From a bacterium (GTDB taxonomy: Bacteria; NPL-UPA2; JAUVJM01): a stretch of DNA of 64,000 nucleotides. The translations under genes and the position numbers were made by a program. The stretch spans positions 15,913 through 79,912 of the forward strand of contig JAUWGW010000005.1 in assembly GCA_030606215.1 (NCBI GenBank), given 5' to 3'. Below are positions 1 through 8,319 of the stretch, in pieces (the first letter of the stretch is position 1; every line of letters starts with the position of its first letter). The notes under the pieces were generated by a model. That model ran no database searches. It worked only from the letters and a program-made list of their open reading frames with translations, and had not been told where the DNA came from.

Positions 1-96
1 GACATTTTTTTGTTTTTGACTCTACCTCGGCTCCCAGATTTCTGGCCGCCTTTTTTTCTATTCAGTTTAATTACAGAAATTATGTTTAAGGAGACA

Positions 97-236
97 ATGA
101 CTCCAGAGAACGCTGGCTTGCTGTGCTTAACCGTGAAAAGCCTGACCATGTTCTTGCCCCATGCCATAATATTCAGCCGGTCAGTCCTCCGGAAAATATT
201 GTAGCTATGTATGAGACGGGATATAAGAATGGATAA
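97..236 (+). pseudogene. Relic of a URO-D family gene, N-terminus joined to C-terminus
   Basis: An AAGGAG ribosome site (89-94) precedes ATG 97 (M-T-P). One base is missing after 104; from 105 the frame reads RERWLAVLNREKPDHV, a typical uroporphyrinogen-decarboxylase (URO-D) family start. It then runs straight into HNIQPVSPPENIVAMYE, a typical C-terminus of the same family, and stops at TAA 234-236. The several hundred central codons are missing, so this is an internally deleted and frameshifted gene, seen directly from the reading frames. Family members include URO-D itself and corrinoid methyltransferases; which one this was cannot be told. Bases 1-96 hold nothing else I recognise. Confidence 0.72.
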
Positions 237-251
237 GATTTTGGTATTTCC

Positions 252-280
252 TTGACAAGTGGTATGAAGATGGTTATACT
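252..280 (+). promoter_or_regulatory. Sigma-70-type promoter of the mazEF-like pair
   Basis: TTGACA (252-257), a 17-base spacer and TATACT (275-280). The predicted start point lies near 287, just after the first in-frame ATG (286), so translation from ATG 301, behind GGGGGTGG (288-295), is more likely. Confidence 0.75.
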
Positions 281-300
281 TTAGTATGGGGGTGGTTCTA

Positions 301-561
301 ATGCAGAATGTGCGTAAAATCGCCATCAGCTTACCGAAAGACGATTTTAAAGAGATAGAAAAGGTGTGCGCAAGGATGGGCATTGGACGTAGCGCTGTTA
401 TTGGCCGGGCCATTCGTTTCTGGTTACAGCAGAGGGAAAAGGCACAAATGATCAAGTGCTACGAAGATGGCTACAAACGGAAGCCCGAAAGAGTGTTTGA
501 TTTGGAGAGCTTTGAGAAGGCGGAACTCGAAGTTTTGGATGCTAAAGAGGATTGGTCATGA
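301..561 (+). CDS. Ribbon-helix-helix antitoxin (MazE/CopG-like)
   Basis: An 86-residue protein with an N-terminal ribbon-helix-helix DNA-binding pattern (RKIAISLPKDDFKEIEK, then a helix with GIGRSAVIGRAIRFWL) and an acidic C-terminal tail (ESFEKAELEVLDAKEDW) of the kind that wraps a toxin. It should neutralise the MazF-like protein encoded next and repress their shared promoter. The start at 301 is preferred over 286 because the promoter start point falls at about 287 and a purine-rich ribosome site lies at 288-295. Its stop overlaps the toxin ATG by three bases (ATGA), indicating translational coupling. The family assignment is from sequence pattern and context. Confidence 0.8.
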   Translation: MQNVRKIAISLPKDDFKEIEKVCARMGIGRSAVIGRAIRFWLQQREKAQMIKCYEDGYKRKPERVFDLESFEKAELEVLDAKEDWS

Positions 562-872
562 AGAGGGGAGAGGTCTGGTGGGCAGATATACCCAAACCGA
601 TTGGCCGACGGCCGGTTGTCTTGCTTTCTCGAGATGAAGCTTACCGAGTTCGTGATGCTGTTACCGTAGCAGAAGTAACTCAGACTATGCGTAACATTCC
701 TGTAGAGGTGCCGCTTACGAAAGAAGATGGCTTGATGAAAAAGTGTGTTGCTAATTTAGATATGATTATTACTATACGAAAATCACTCCTTGTAGAACGT
801 ATATGCCTGTTAAAACAGGAAAAGATAAGCTCCGTAGGCAAAGCCATAAAATTTGCCTTAGCGTTGGATTAG
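558..872 (+). CDS. mazF: MazF/PemK-type mRNA endoribonuclease toxin
   Basis: A 104-residue protein beginning KRGEVWWADIPKPIGRRPVVLLSRDEAYR, split here only for reading: the RGEVWWAD opening and the RRPVVLLSRD strand mark the MazF/PemK fold, and VANLDMIITIRKS is the usual central strand with its conserved Thr-Ile/Arg region. Such toxins cut mRNA when the antitoxin is lost. ATG 558 overlaps the antitoxin stop; a TTG at 552 is possible but lacks a better ribosome site. The pair sits between a decayed URO-D gene and the rplU promoter, a typical TA insertion site beside housekeeping genes. Activity is inferred. Confidence 0.87.
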   Translation: MKRGEVWWADIPKPIGRRPVVLLSRDEAYRVRDAVTVAEVTQTMRNIPVEVPLTKEDGLMKKCVANLDMIITIRKSLLVERICLLKQEKISSVGKAIKFALALD

Positions 873-932
873 ATAAGATCCAGCCTACCTGATTTTTCCA
901 CGAAGTCTCCGAGCCGGAGGCGATGGTGACTC

Positions 933-961
933 TTGACATAAGGGATGTCGTATGCTATAGT
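933..961 (+). promoter_or_regulatory. Promoter of the rplU-rpmA-obgE operon
   Basis: TTGACA (933-938), 17-base spacer and TATAGT (956-961). The transcript would start near 968, about 20 bases before the rplU ATG at 989, leaving no room for a long L21 leader. Confidence 0.75.
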
Positions 962-988
962 TATGCCGTTATTAATGGAGGGGAAACG

Positions 989-1309
989 ATGTATGCTGTG
1001 GTTGCAACTGGAGGAAAACAGTACAAGGTTTCAGCTGGTGATAGAATCAAAGTGGAAAAACTTAATGAGCAAACCGGGGAATCCATTGAACTCAGTGAGG
1101 TTCTCTTAGTTGTTGATGGCGAGAAGGTAAAAGTGGGACAACCAAAAGTAAAAAATGCAAAAGTGGTAGCTCAGGTAATAGGGCATGGACGTGGGAGGAA
1201 GAAAATTATTTTCAAGAAGAAGAAAAGGGAGAAATACCGCCGTAAGGCTGGACATCGTCAGGAATATACAGAACTGGAAATAAAGGAAATTGGTTGTGGA
1301 GGTGAGTAG
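989..1309 (+). CDS. rplU: 50S ribosomal protein L21
   Basis: A 106-residue protein starting [14 protein letters not shown] and carrying the conserved basic stretch [21 protein letters not shown] and the RQEYTELEI end, diagnostic of L21. It binds 23S rRNA in the large subunit. The open frame extends upstream to 923, but ATG 989 has a strong GGAGGGG ribosome site (977-983) and matches the family N-terminus. L27 follows after two bases, the usual L21-L27-Obg order; the small protease gene found between L21 and L27 in Firmicutes is absent. Confidence 0.97.
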   Translation: MYAVVATGGKQYKVSAGDRIKVEKLNEQTGESIELSEVLLVVDGEKVKVGQPKVKNAKVVAQVIGHGRGRKKIIFKKKKREKYRRKAGHRQEYTELEIKEIGCGGE

Positions 1310-1311
1310 CA

Positions 1312-1560
1312 ATGGCGCATAAGAAGGGAATGGGAAGTTCCCGGAATGGTCGTGAAAGCAGGTCACAGAGGTTAGGTGTAAAACGGTTTGGCGGGCAGCT
1401 TGTCAGGGCAGGCAATATACTTATAAGGCAGCGTGGCACAAAGTTCGCACCTGGCAGAAATGTTGGCATTGGCAGTGATGATACCCTATTTGCGAAGGCT
1501 GATGGGGTTGTTAAATTTGAGAGTAAGAATGGAAGACCTCGTATTGTGAGTGTTCTCTGA
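1312..1560 (+). CDS. rpmA: 50S ribosomal protein L27
   Basis: An 82-residue protein starting [16 protein letters not shown], with [26 protein letters not shown]-type core (here split by family motifs RQRGT and [15 protein letters not shown]). L27 lies near the peptidyl-transferase centre. The start follows GGAGGTGAG (1298-1306). There is no cleavable N-terminal extension of the Firmicutes type. The last codons fall in a 10-base direct repeat that flanks the palindromic element downstream, so the exact C-terminus may have been shaped by that insertion. Confidence 0.97.
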   Translation: MAHKKGMGSSRNGRESRSQRLGVKRFGGQLVRAGNILIRQRGTKFAPGRNVGIGSDDTLFAKADGVVKFESKNGRPRIVSVL

Positions 1561-1681
1561 TTCAGACAGCAGAGGTTAGCATGGGAGACATCCTACGTAG
1601 TAATTTTCCAAAGCCCTCCGCAGGATGTCTCCCATACTAAGGCACATGACAGCCCAGTGTCTGAATCGCAGTGTGAGTGTT
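1545..1681. repeat. Palindromic MITE-like element with a flanking direct repeat
   Basis: TGTGAGTGTT occurs at 1545-1554 and again at 1672-1681. Between them are nested inverted repeats: GATTCAGACA (1559-1568) with TGTCTGAATC (1658-1667), and a 17-base arm (1581-1597) with its near-perfect complement (1619-1635, one mismatch). The arrangement looks like a small non-autonomous insertion with a 10-base target duplication. The inner hairpin could also act as an attenuator between rpmA and obgE. The outer end (1655-1667, reverse) shares ATTCAGACACTGG with 60659-60671. Confidence 0.6.
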
Positions 1682-1682
1682 G

Positions 1683-2663
1683 ATGTTTGTTGACAGAGCG
1701 AAAATCTGTGTAAAAGCTGGAGATGGCGGAGATGGTTGTGTAAGTTTCCGTCGTGAGAAGTTTGTCCCGAGAGGTGGACCGGATGGAGGGAACGGAGGCA
1801 GCGGTGGTGATGTGGTATTGGAAACGGATAGTAAGCTGCAGACCCTGGCTGATTTTCGCTATTTAACCCATTTCACATCTCAATCCGGCGCATATGGAAG
1901 TGGTAAGAGTAAGAAGGGTAAAGATGGGGAGACGCTGGTAATCAGGATTCCGCCTGGGACTGTGGTATCTGATGCGGCGACAGGAGAGGTTTTAGTTGAC
2001 CTGGTTGAGGGTGGAAGTAGAGTAATAGTTGCAAAAGGTGGAGATGGAGGGCGCGGAAATGTTAGTATGAAGAGTTCCACCAATAGAGCTCCACGCATCC
2101 GGGAGAGAGGACATGCAGGCGGGGAAAGAAGTCTCAATCTGGAACTGAGAATAATTGCGGATGTTGGAGTAATTGGGTGTCCAAATGCAGGGAAGTCAAC
2201 CTTAATAGCCTACCTTTCAAACGCGAGACCGAAAATTGCAGATTATCCTTTCACTACGCTCAAACCTACTCTCGGGATAGTTGAATATGAACCTTTCAAG
2301 AGATTCATCATAGCTGAGATTCCAGGATTGGTGAAGGGCGCCCATCATGGGAAAGGGCTTGGTGATGAGTTCTTGCGTCATGTTAAACGGACGAGACTGC
2401 TCATTCATCTGGTTGATTTGAGCAAAAACCCTTACGAAGATTATATGACGGTGAATGAGGAGTTAAAACTGTATGATTCTGAGTTGATTAAAAAATCGCG
2501 GATTGTTGCGGCAAATAAGATAGATTTGCCAGAGGCTGAAGAAAATTTCAGGGAGTTAGTTCACAAGTTGGGAAGGGATTCAGTGCTTGCAGTTTCTGCC
2601 TTAAAGGGGACAGGGCTAAGTGAACTTGTGAACACTGTTGGAGATTTACTCACACAGGTGTAA
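1683..2663 (+). CDS. obgE: Obg-family GTPase (ribosome assembly)
   Basis: A 326-residue protein with the glycine-rich Obg fold (FVDRAKICVKAGDGGDGCVSF, then GGPDGGNGG and GKSKKGKDGE) followed by a GTPase domain: G1 GCPNAGKST (165-173), switch DYPFTTLKP, G4 NKID, G5 SALKG. Obg proteins act in large-subunit maturation and nutrient signalling. Two oddities: the usual G3 box DIPG reads EIPG, and there is no C-terminal OCT domain, so it is a short form. ATG 1683 is preferred to the GTG 1677 and TTG 1680 just upstream. Its TAA shares a base with the proB ATG. Confidence 0.95.
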   Translation: MFVDRAKICVKAGDGGDGCVSFRREKFVPRGGPDGGNGGSGGDVVLETDSKLQTLADFRYLTHFTSQSGAYGSGKSKKGKDGETLVIRIPPGTVVSDAATGEVLVDLVEGGSRVIVAKGGDGGRGNVSMKSSTNRAPRIRERGHAGGERSLNLELRIIADVGVIGCPNAGKSTLIAYLSNARPKIADYPFTTLKPTLGIVEYEPFKRFIIAEIPGLVKGAHHGKGLGDEFLRHVKRTRLLIHLVDLSKNPYEDYMTVNEELKLYDSELIKKSRIVAANKIDLPEAEENFRELVHKLGRDSVLAVSALKGTGLSELVNTVGDLLTQV

Positions 2664-3778
2664 TGGAACGGAAACAATTATTCTCTAATGTCCGGCGTTT
2701 AGTCGTAAAAGTAGGGACAAATGTTCTTACCACGGAAGAAGGGAACCTTGATAGAAAGCAAATTGAGAATTTATCGGCTGATGTTTCAGAGTTTGTGAAG
2801 GCAAAGCTGGAAGTAGTGCTGGTCAGTTCAGGAGCAATTACAGCAGGAAAAGCAAGTCTTGGATTGAAAGCGAGACCTAAGACAATTCCGGAGGAACAGG
2901 CTGCGGCGGCTATCGGACAGACGAGACTCATGCATTTATACAGTGAGTGTTTCGGTAGAAATGGGCTCTGTGTAGGTCAGGTTTTGCTTACGCAGGCTGA
3001 TTTGCGCGACAGAAGACGGTATCTCAATGCACGCAATACCATCCTCACTCTTTTGCGAGCCGGAGTAATTCCTATTGTGAATGAGAACGATACAGTTGCT
3101 GTGGATGAACTCTACTTTGGAGAAAGATTCGGCGATAATGATACGCTGTCTGCCCTTGTGACAAATCTGATTGAGGCTGGATTACTGATTATTCTTACGG
3201 ATGTAGATGGGCTTCTTTCAGATGAAGGATTAATTGAGGAAGTTCGGAAGGTTTCCCCTGCAATTGAATCATACGCGAAGAAGACTAAAGGTGATTTTGG
3301 AAAGGGGGGTATGGCAAGCAAGATTAAAGCGGCAAAAATAGTAACTGAGTCGGGGGAGAAAGTTGTCATTGCAAATGGAGGAGCGCCTCAAGTGCTGCGC
3401 AGAGTTCTGGATGGTGATAATGTTGGGACTCTCTTTCTGCCGGGAAAAGAGAGAATAGGCGGGAAAAAACGCTGGATTGCTTTCACACTGCAGACGCGTG
3501 GAAATCTAACAGTTGATGAAGGAGCAAAGGATGCTTTAAAGGTGGGAAAGAGTCTATTGCCGAGCGGGATAAAGGAGATAGATGGAAAATTCCAGACAGG
3601 AGATGCAGTCAGTATAAGAGATGAAGCGGGAAGAGAGTTTGCGCGTGGGCTTATCAACTATTCATCTGAAGAAGCGGGAAAAATAATTGGGGTGAAATCA
3701 GGAGAAATTGAAGCCATTCTTGGGTATAAATCTTATGATGAAGTTATTCACAGAGATAATCTCGTTATCCTTTCTTAG
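2663..3778 (+). CDS. proB: Glutamate 5-kinase
   Basis: A 371-residue enzyme that phosphorylates glutamate in the first step of proline synthesis. The amino-acid-kinase domain shows VVKVGTNVL (14-22), LVSSGAITAG (about 53-62), the EEQAAAAIGQ loop and NENDTV. A C-terminal PUA domain follows (from about residue 270), giving the long form of the enzyme. Its start overlaps the obgE stop (TAATG), and proA follows nine bases after its stop, so proline synthesis is co-transcribed with obgE. The kinase is normally feedback-inhibited by proline. Confidence 0.96.
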   Translation: MERKQLFSNVRRLVVKVGTNVLTTEEGNLDRKQIENLSADVSEFVKAKLEVVLVSSGAITAGKASLGLKARPKTIPEEQAAAAIGQTRLMHLYSECFGRNGLCVGQVLLTQADLRDRRRYLNARNTILTLLRAGVIPIVNENDTVAVDELYFGERFGDNDTLSALVTNLIEAGLLIILTDVDGLLSDEGLIEEVRKVSPAIESYAKKTKGDFGKGGMASKIKAAKIVTESGEKVVIANGGAPQVLRRVLDGDNVGTLFLPGKERIGGKKRWIAFTLQTRGNLTVDEGAKDALKVGKSLLPSGIKEIDGKFQTGDAVSIRDEAGREFARGLINYSSEEAGKIIGVKSGEIEAILGYKSYDEVIHRDNLVILS

Positions 3779-3787
3779 AGGGGTTTT

Positions 3788-5035
3788 ATGAGAGAAGTGG
3801 AATTGATGGGGAAAAGGGCGAAGGCTGCGAGCAGGAAACTGGCTGCTCTTGGAACAAATGTGAAGAATTCTGCTCTTGAGGCAATGGCGTCTTCACTGAA
3901 AGATTCCCGCGATAGGATTATGGAAGCTAACAAGCGGGATATTGAGAAGTCAAAGAAAAAGGGGCTTTCCCGGGCTTTCATTGACAGACTCACCATAACC
4001 CCTTCCCGTTTTGAGGATATGGTTGACTCTATTTTGCATATTGCTAAGTTGCCTGACCCTGTTGGAGGGGTTATCCGAATGTGGCGGAGACCAAACGGAC
4101 TTGAGATTAGTAAGGTCAGAGTTCCAATAGGAGTAATTGGCATTATTTATGAAGCGCGTCCCAATGTAAGTGTTGATGCAAGTTGTCTCTGTCTTAAATC
4201 CGGCAATAGTGTCCTCCTGCGAGGGGGGACTGATGCAATAAACTCAAATCTGACAATTGTTGATGTGTTGAGTAAAGCCGCAATCTGTGCTGGAATCCCT
4301 GGCGGAAGTTTGCAATTGATTAAAGATACATCTCATAGAGCAGTTGAGGTGCTTCTTCGGCTGGATAAATATGTTGATTTGATTATTCCAAGAGGAGGAG
4401 AGAACCTGATACGGGTAGTGACAGAGAAATCTAAAATACCTGTGATAAAGCATTATAAGGGAGTCTGTCATGTTTATGTAGACAGCGAGGCGGATTTAAA
4501 GATTGCCCAGGAAGTGTGTTTCAATGCAAAGGTTCAACGCCCCGGTGTCTGTAATGCAATGGAGACAATGCTTGTCCATAAGAAATTGGTAAGGAAGTTT
4601 CTTAAACCAATGTTCGGAAGATTTAAGACTGCAGGAGTGGAAATCAGAGGATGTCCTGAGGTAAGGAGGATTGTGCCTGCGGTCAAAAGAGCCACTGAGA
4701 AAGATTGGAGCACCGAATATCTTGACCTCATTCTTTCAGTGAAAGTTGTATCAAGTCTTGAGGAGGCAATGAATCATATCAACACCTATGGCTCAGGGCA
4801 TTCTGATGCAATAATTACAACTAACTTAAACAGTGCGAGGAGATTTCTCGCAGAAGTTGATTCTGCCTGTGTTTATGTAAATGCTTCCACTCGTTTTACG
4901 GATGGCGGCGAATTCGGGATGGGAGCTGAGATAGGAATCAGCACAGACAAGTTTCATGCACGGGGTCCGATGGGGCTTGAAGAGTTGACCACATATAAAT
5001 ATATTGTTTATGGAGACGGGCAGATAAGAGAGTGA
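3788..5035 (+). CDS. proA: Gamma-glutamyl phosphate reductase
   Basis: A 415-residue NADPH-dependent reductase that turns glutamyl-5-phosphate into glutamate semialdehyde, the second proline step. It belongs to the aldehyde-dehydrogenase fold; the catalytic cysteine is Cys255 in RPGVCNAMETML. The C-terminus DGGEFGMGAEIGISTDKFHARGPMG is characteristic (shown here only as the family-specific tail, residues about 370-395). GAGGGG precedes the ATG. The stop overlaps the GTG start of nadD (GTGA). Confidence 0.96.
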   Translation: MREVELMGKRAKAASRKLAALGTNVKNSALEAMASSLKDSRDRIMEANKRDIEKSKKKGLSRAFIDRLTITPSRFEDMVDSILHIAKLPDPVGGVIRMWRRPNGLEISKVRVPIGVIGIIYEARPNVSVDASCLCLKSGNSVLLRGGTDAINSNLTIVDVLSKAAICAGIPGGSLQLIKDTSHRAVEVLLRLDKYVDLIIPRGGENLIRVVTEKSKIPVIKHYKGVCHVYVDSEADLKIAQEVCFNAKVQRPGVCNAMETMLVHKKLVRKFLKPMFGRFKTAGVEIRGCPEVRRIVPAVKRATEKDWSTEYLDLILSVKVVSSLEEAMNHINTYGSGHSDAIITTNLNSARRFLAEVDSACVYVNASTRFTDGGEFGMGAEIGISTDKFHARGPMGLEELTTYKYIVYGDGQIRE

Positions 5036-5604
5036 AAATAGGTATAATTGGCGGGACGTTTAATCCCATTCACTATGGGCATCTTTTTATTGCATCTCAG
5101 GCGAGGGAGTCTTTCAACCTTGATAAAGTAATTTTCGTTCCGTGCAGCCAGCCTCCGCACAAAGGTGAAATGAATCTTGCAGATGCAGAGCGGCGTTTGC
5201 GAATGACCGAACTTGCAATTGAATCCAATCCAGATTTTGTTGTATCTTCAATAGAACTTAAGAGAGGTGGAAAATCATATTCAGTAGAAACAGTGGCAGA
5301 ATTTCAGAAAAAATATGGTGAGGAAACCGAGATATATTTTATTATTGGTATGGATAGTTTCAGGGAACTTTCCACGTGGAAGGATATTGATGAGCTTCTG
5401 AAGAAGTGTCAGTTCATTGTAGCACCAAGACCCGGGTGGGATGGAGAGGAAGGGACGGAGAGCGGCTTTCATTTTATGGAAATTCCCGGATTTGAAATCT
5501 CATCAGCAGACATCAGGGATAGAGTCAGAGGCGGATGCTCTATAAAGTATTTACTGCCGGAGGTGGTGGAAAATTATATCATTGAGCACGGATTGTATAA
5601 GTAA
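5032..5604 (+). CDS. nadD: Nicotinate-nucleotide adenylyltransferase
   Basis: A 190-residue nucleotidyltransferase converting nicotinate mononucleotide to deamido-NAD. The N-terminal GGTFNPIHYGHL (7-18) has the HxGH-type catalytic motif, GMDSFRELSTW is the substrate loop, and ISSADIRDRV carries the ISSTxxR-like motif. GTG start overlaps the proA stop. rsfS follows, as in many bacteria. With nadC at 22.6 kb it gives two steps of de novo NAD synthesis; nadA and nadB are not in the window. Confidence 0.95.
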   Translation: MKIGIIGGTFNPIHYGHLFIASQARESFNLDKVIFVPCSQPPHKGEMNLADAERRLRMTELAIESNPDFVVSSIELKRGGKSYSVETVAEFQKKYGEETEIYFIIGMDSFRELSTWKDIDELLKKCQFIVAPRPGWDGEEGTESGFHFMEIPGFEISSADIRDRVRGGCSIKYLLPEVVENYIIEHGLYK

Positions 5605-5634
5605 ATTGCAAGAGTTTAAATATAAGAGTGACTA

Positions 5635-5985
5635 ATGATTGATGCTAAGGAAAAAGCTCTTCTTGGAACATCGATAGCTTCTCAGAAGAAAGCCAGCGAC
5701 ATAATTTTACTGGATATGAGGAGAGTGGTTAGTTTTACAGATTATTTTTTGATATGCAGCGGTGAGACTGACATTCAGATTCGCGCAATTGCCGACGCTA
5801 TTGTAGGGGAGATGAAAAAAAAGAAGATAAAGGTCTGGCATGTTGAGGGTTATGAAGAAGCAAAGTGGGTGTTACTGGACTATTGGGATGTAGTTATCCA
5901 TATTTTTCATCCGGAGATTCGCAAGTTCTATCAGCTTGAGAAATTATGGGCTGATGCAGAGGTTCTGGAAGGGGAGAAAGAGTGA
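5635..5985 (+). CDS. rsfS: Ribosomal silencing factor RsfS
   Basis: A 116-residue Iojap/YbeB family protein. Family marks: ASDIILLDMRRVVSFTDYFLICSG near residues 20-43, VWHVEGYEEAKWVLLDYWDVVIHIFHPEIR near 65-95, and the YQLEKLW end. It binds L14 and blocks subunit joining when nutrients run low. It lies 30 bases after nadD, a common pairing. Its stop overlaps the GTG start of argS. Confidence 0.95.
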   Translation: MIDAKEKALLGTSIASQKKASDIILLDMRRVVSFTDYFLICSGETDIQIRAIADAIVGEMKKKKIKVWHVEGYEEAKWVLLDYWDVVIHIFHPEIRKFYQLEKLWADAEVLEGEKE

Positions 5986-7643
5986 CAAGAAGTACAAAGC
6001 AAGTTATCGGGCAGTTCCTGACAGAAGCTGTTGAAGAAGCAAGAAAAAAACTGGATATGGATGTAATTCCTCCGATATATTTTGAGCTCCCGAAGGAGAA
6101 AAGTCACGGGGATATCTCCTCAAATATTTCTTTCCTGATTGCAAGCAAGTTGGGAATTCCTTCCACAAAGGTGGCTGATACAATCCTTGAGAATCTCGTC
6201 TCAAAGATTCAACAGAGCCCATTATTTAACAAGGTTGAGGCTGCCGGGGGCGGCTTTATCAATTTTTTTCTGAATCCCGGGGCTTTCTATCCGGTTCTTT
6301 TACAGATTGATGAAGAAGGGGAGAAATATGGTTGTTCAGATGTTGGCGGCGGTAGAAAAGTCCTTGTAGAATTTGTCAGTGCCAATCCTACAGGACCGCT
6401 TCACATAGGGCATGCGCGAAATGCAGCGGTAGGGGATGTGCTCGCTAACATACTGAGAGCTTGTGGATTTGATGTAAATAGGGAATACTATCTGAATGAT
6501 GTTGGAAGTCAGGTTGAGGCTCTGGGTAAATCCCTCAAGTCTCGTTACATGCAGTTATTGGGAGAGCGAGAAGTAGATGTTGAATATAAAGGGGAATATC
6601 TGGTTGAACTCTCAAGGGAATTGTTTGAGAAAGGCGAGAGGCAATATAAAGATCGTGGTGTAGAATTTTTCGCAAATTATGCTGTGAAGAGAATCCGGGA
6701 AGGGATAGAAAAAGACCTTGAAGATTTTGGAGTTTTTTTTGACTGCTGGTTCAGTGAAGAGAATCTGCACAGCTCAGGCAGCATAAGGAAAGCGGTAAGT
6801 CTGCTTGAGGAGAAAGGGCTTGTGGAGTTTAGGGAAGGAGCTAAGTGGCTCAAATCAACTGAGTTTGCAGATGAGAAAGATAGAGTCGTCATCAGAAGTG
6901 ATGGTTCCCCTACATATCTTGCGGCAGATATTGCTTATCACTACCGCAAATTCAATGACGGGTCTGATAGACTCATAAATGTATGGGGTGCTGACCACCA
7001 CGGGTACATCCCGCGTCTCAAAGCAGTTATTGAGGGGCTGGGGTTCTCTCCTGACGCACTTGATATAGTTCTTATACAACTTGTTAAACTCCGTCGTAGC
7101 GGGAAGCCTGTGTCAATGTCTACAAGGGCGGGGGAGTTTGTAACTCTTCGGGAGGTAATTGATGAAGTTGGTAAGGATAGTATGCGGTTTTTTATGCTGA
7201 TGCGGAGGAGTAACGCTCAGCTTGATTTTGACCTTGAATTGGCAAAAAGGCAGTCAATGGAAAACCCGGTATACTATGTTCAGTATGCTCATGCGAGGAT
7301 ATGCAGTCTCCTTTCATTTGCGGATGAAAATGGTCTAAGGTTGAGGAAAGCTAAGGATGTTCAATGTGAGTTATTGAGAGAAAAAGAGGAGCTTGATTTG
7401 ATTAAGGTTTTAAGTTTTTTCCCTGAAGTAGTTGAGGGAAGCGCAAGAAGTCTTGAACCACACAGGTTGACCGGATACTTACAGCGTCTTGCCTCAAGTT
7501 TCCATAACTTTTATGACAGGTTGAGAGTTGTGGGTGAGGAAGAAGAAAAGGCACTTGCACGGTTGGCTCTTGTTAAGGCGGCGCAGATAACTTTACAGAA
7601 TGGTTTGCGCCTCCTGGGGATTTCCGCCCCGGAAAAAATGTAG
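5982..7643 (+). CDS. argS: Arginyl-tRNA synthetase
   Basis: A 553-residue class I synthetase. The HIGH motif is HIGHAR at 141-146 within NPTGPLHIGHARNAAVGD; the KMSKS loop has the ArgRS-type replacement SMSTRAGEF. The DALR anticodon-binding domain is at the C-terminus (YAHARICSLL onward). GTG start in a GTGA overlap with rsfS. lipB follows after 17 bases. Confidence 0.96.
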   Translation: MTRSTKQVIGQFLTEAVEEARKKLDMDVIPPIYFELPKEKSHGDISSNISFLIASKLGIPSTKVADTILENLVSKIQQSPLFNKVEAAGGGFINFFLNPGAFYPVLLQIDEEGEKYGCSDVGGGRKVLVEFVSANPTGPLHIGHARNAAVGDVLANILRACGFDVNREYYLNDVGSQVEALGKSLKSRYMQLLGEREVDVEYKGEYLVELSRELFEKGERQYKDRGVEFFANYAVKRIREGIEKDLEDFGVFFDCWFSEENLHSSGSIRKAVSLLEEKGLVEFREGAKWLKSTEFADEKDRVVIRSDGSPTYLAADIAYHYRKFNDGSDRLINVWGADHHGYIPRLKAVIEGLGFSPDALDIVLIQLVKLRRSGKPVSMSTRAGEFVTLREVIDEVGKDSMRFFMLMRRSNAQLDFDLELAKRQSMENPVYYVQYAHARICSLLSFADENGLRLRKAKDVQCELLREKEELDLIKVLSFFPEVVEGSARSLEPHRLTGYLQRLASSFHNFYDRLRVVGEEEEKALARLALVKAAQITLQNGLRLLGISAPEKM

Positions 7644-7660
7644 AGAAAGAGAGAGGTATC

Positions 7661-8296
7661 TTGCAGGTAATACGACTTGGTCTTGTTGATTATAATACTG
7701 CCTATTCCATGCAGAAGGAACTCGTGGCTAAAAGAATACGAGGGGAGGTTCCTGATACTTTAATTCTTTTGGAGCATGGGCCTGTTTTCACTGTGGGGCG
7801 CAGTGGTAGTTCAGGCAGTATCCTTATCACGGAAGAGAAGTGTTTGAAAGAGAAAATTGCTGTTTTCAAGGTAGACCGCGGAGGTGATGTTACCTACCAT
7901 GGGCCGGGACAGCTTGTAGGTTATCCCATTCTTGATTTGAGTGGATATGGTAAGGATATTCACAAATTTTTGCGCTTGCTTGAAGAGGTCATAATAAGAG
8001 TGCTGGCTGAGTATGGGTTGAAAGCTTTGAGACTCTCAGGACTTACTGGAGTCTGGGTTGGGCAGAAGAAGATAGCCTCTATTGGCGTTGGTGTCAGAAA
8101 ATGGGTGAGTTTTCACGGTTTCAGTTTGAACGTAGCACCTTTTATGAGGCATTTTTCATTTATCAATCCCTGTGGATTGGGTGATGGCAGGATGACTTCA
8201 ATGAAGGAACTTTTAGGGTATAATTTGCCTGTTGAAGATGTGCGGGAAAAAGTAGTCAAAAGTTTCAGTGAGGTTTTTGAGGCAGCTGAAGGCTGA
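7661..8296 (+). CDS. lipB: Octanoyl-ACP:protein octanoyltransferase
   Basis: A 211-residue enzyme that moves octanoate from acyl-carrier protein to lipoyl domains. Family signature RGGDVTYHGPGQLVGYP is present, and the catalytic pair is visible as Cys171 in INPCGL and the lysine of QKKIASIGV. TTG start behind AGAGAGAGG (7647-7656). Candidate targets in the window are GcvH and an E2 partner for the E1 genes near 47 kb, which is not present here. A second lipoate-attachment enzyme of the LplA type lies at 36.9 kb; lipA is not in the window. Confidence 0.95.
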   Translation: MQVIRLGLVDYNTAYSMQKELVAKRIRGEVPDTLILLEHGPVFTVGRSGSSGSILITEEKCLKEKIAVFKVDRGGDVTYHGPGQLVGYPILDLSGYGKDIHKFLRLLEEVIIRVLAEYGLKALRLSGLTGVWVGQKKIASIGVGVRKWVSFHGFSLNVAPFMRHFSFINPCGLGDGRMTSMKELLGYNLPVEDVREKVVKSFSEVFEAAEG

Positions 8297-8319
8297 AAGC
8301 ATGCAGTAGGGGGTATAGT

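Noticed and set aside
10-204. 64-residue open frame at the window start
   Set aside because: It lies out of frame over the URO-D relic; composition is not protein-like and the relic explains the sequence.
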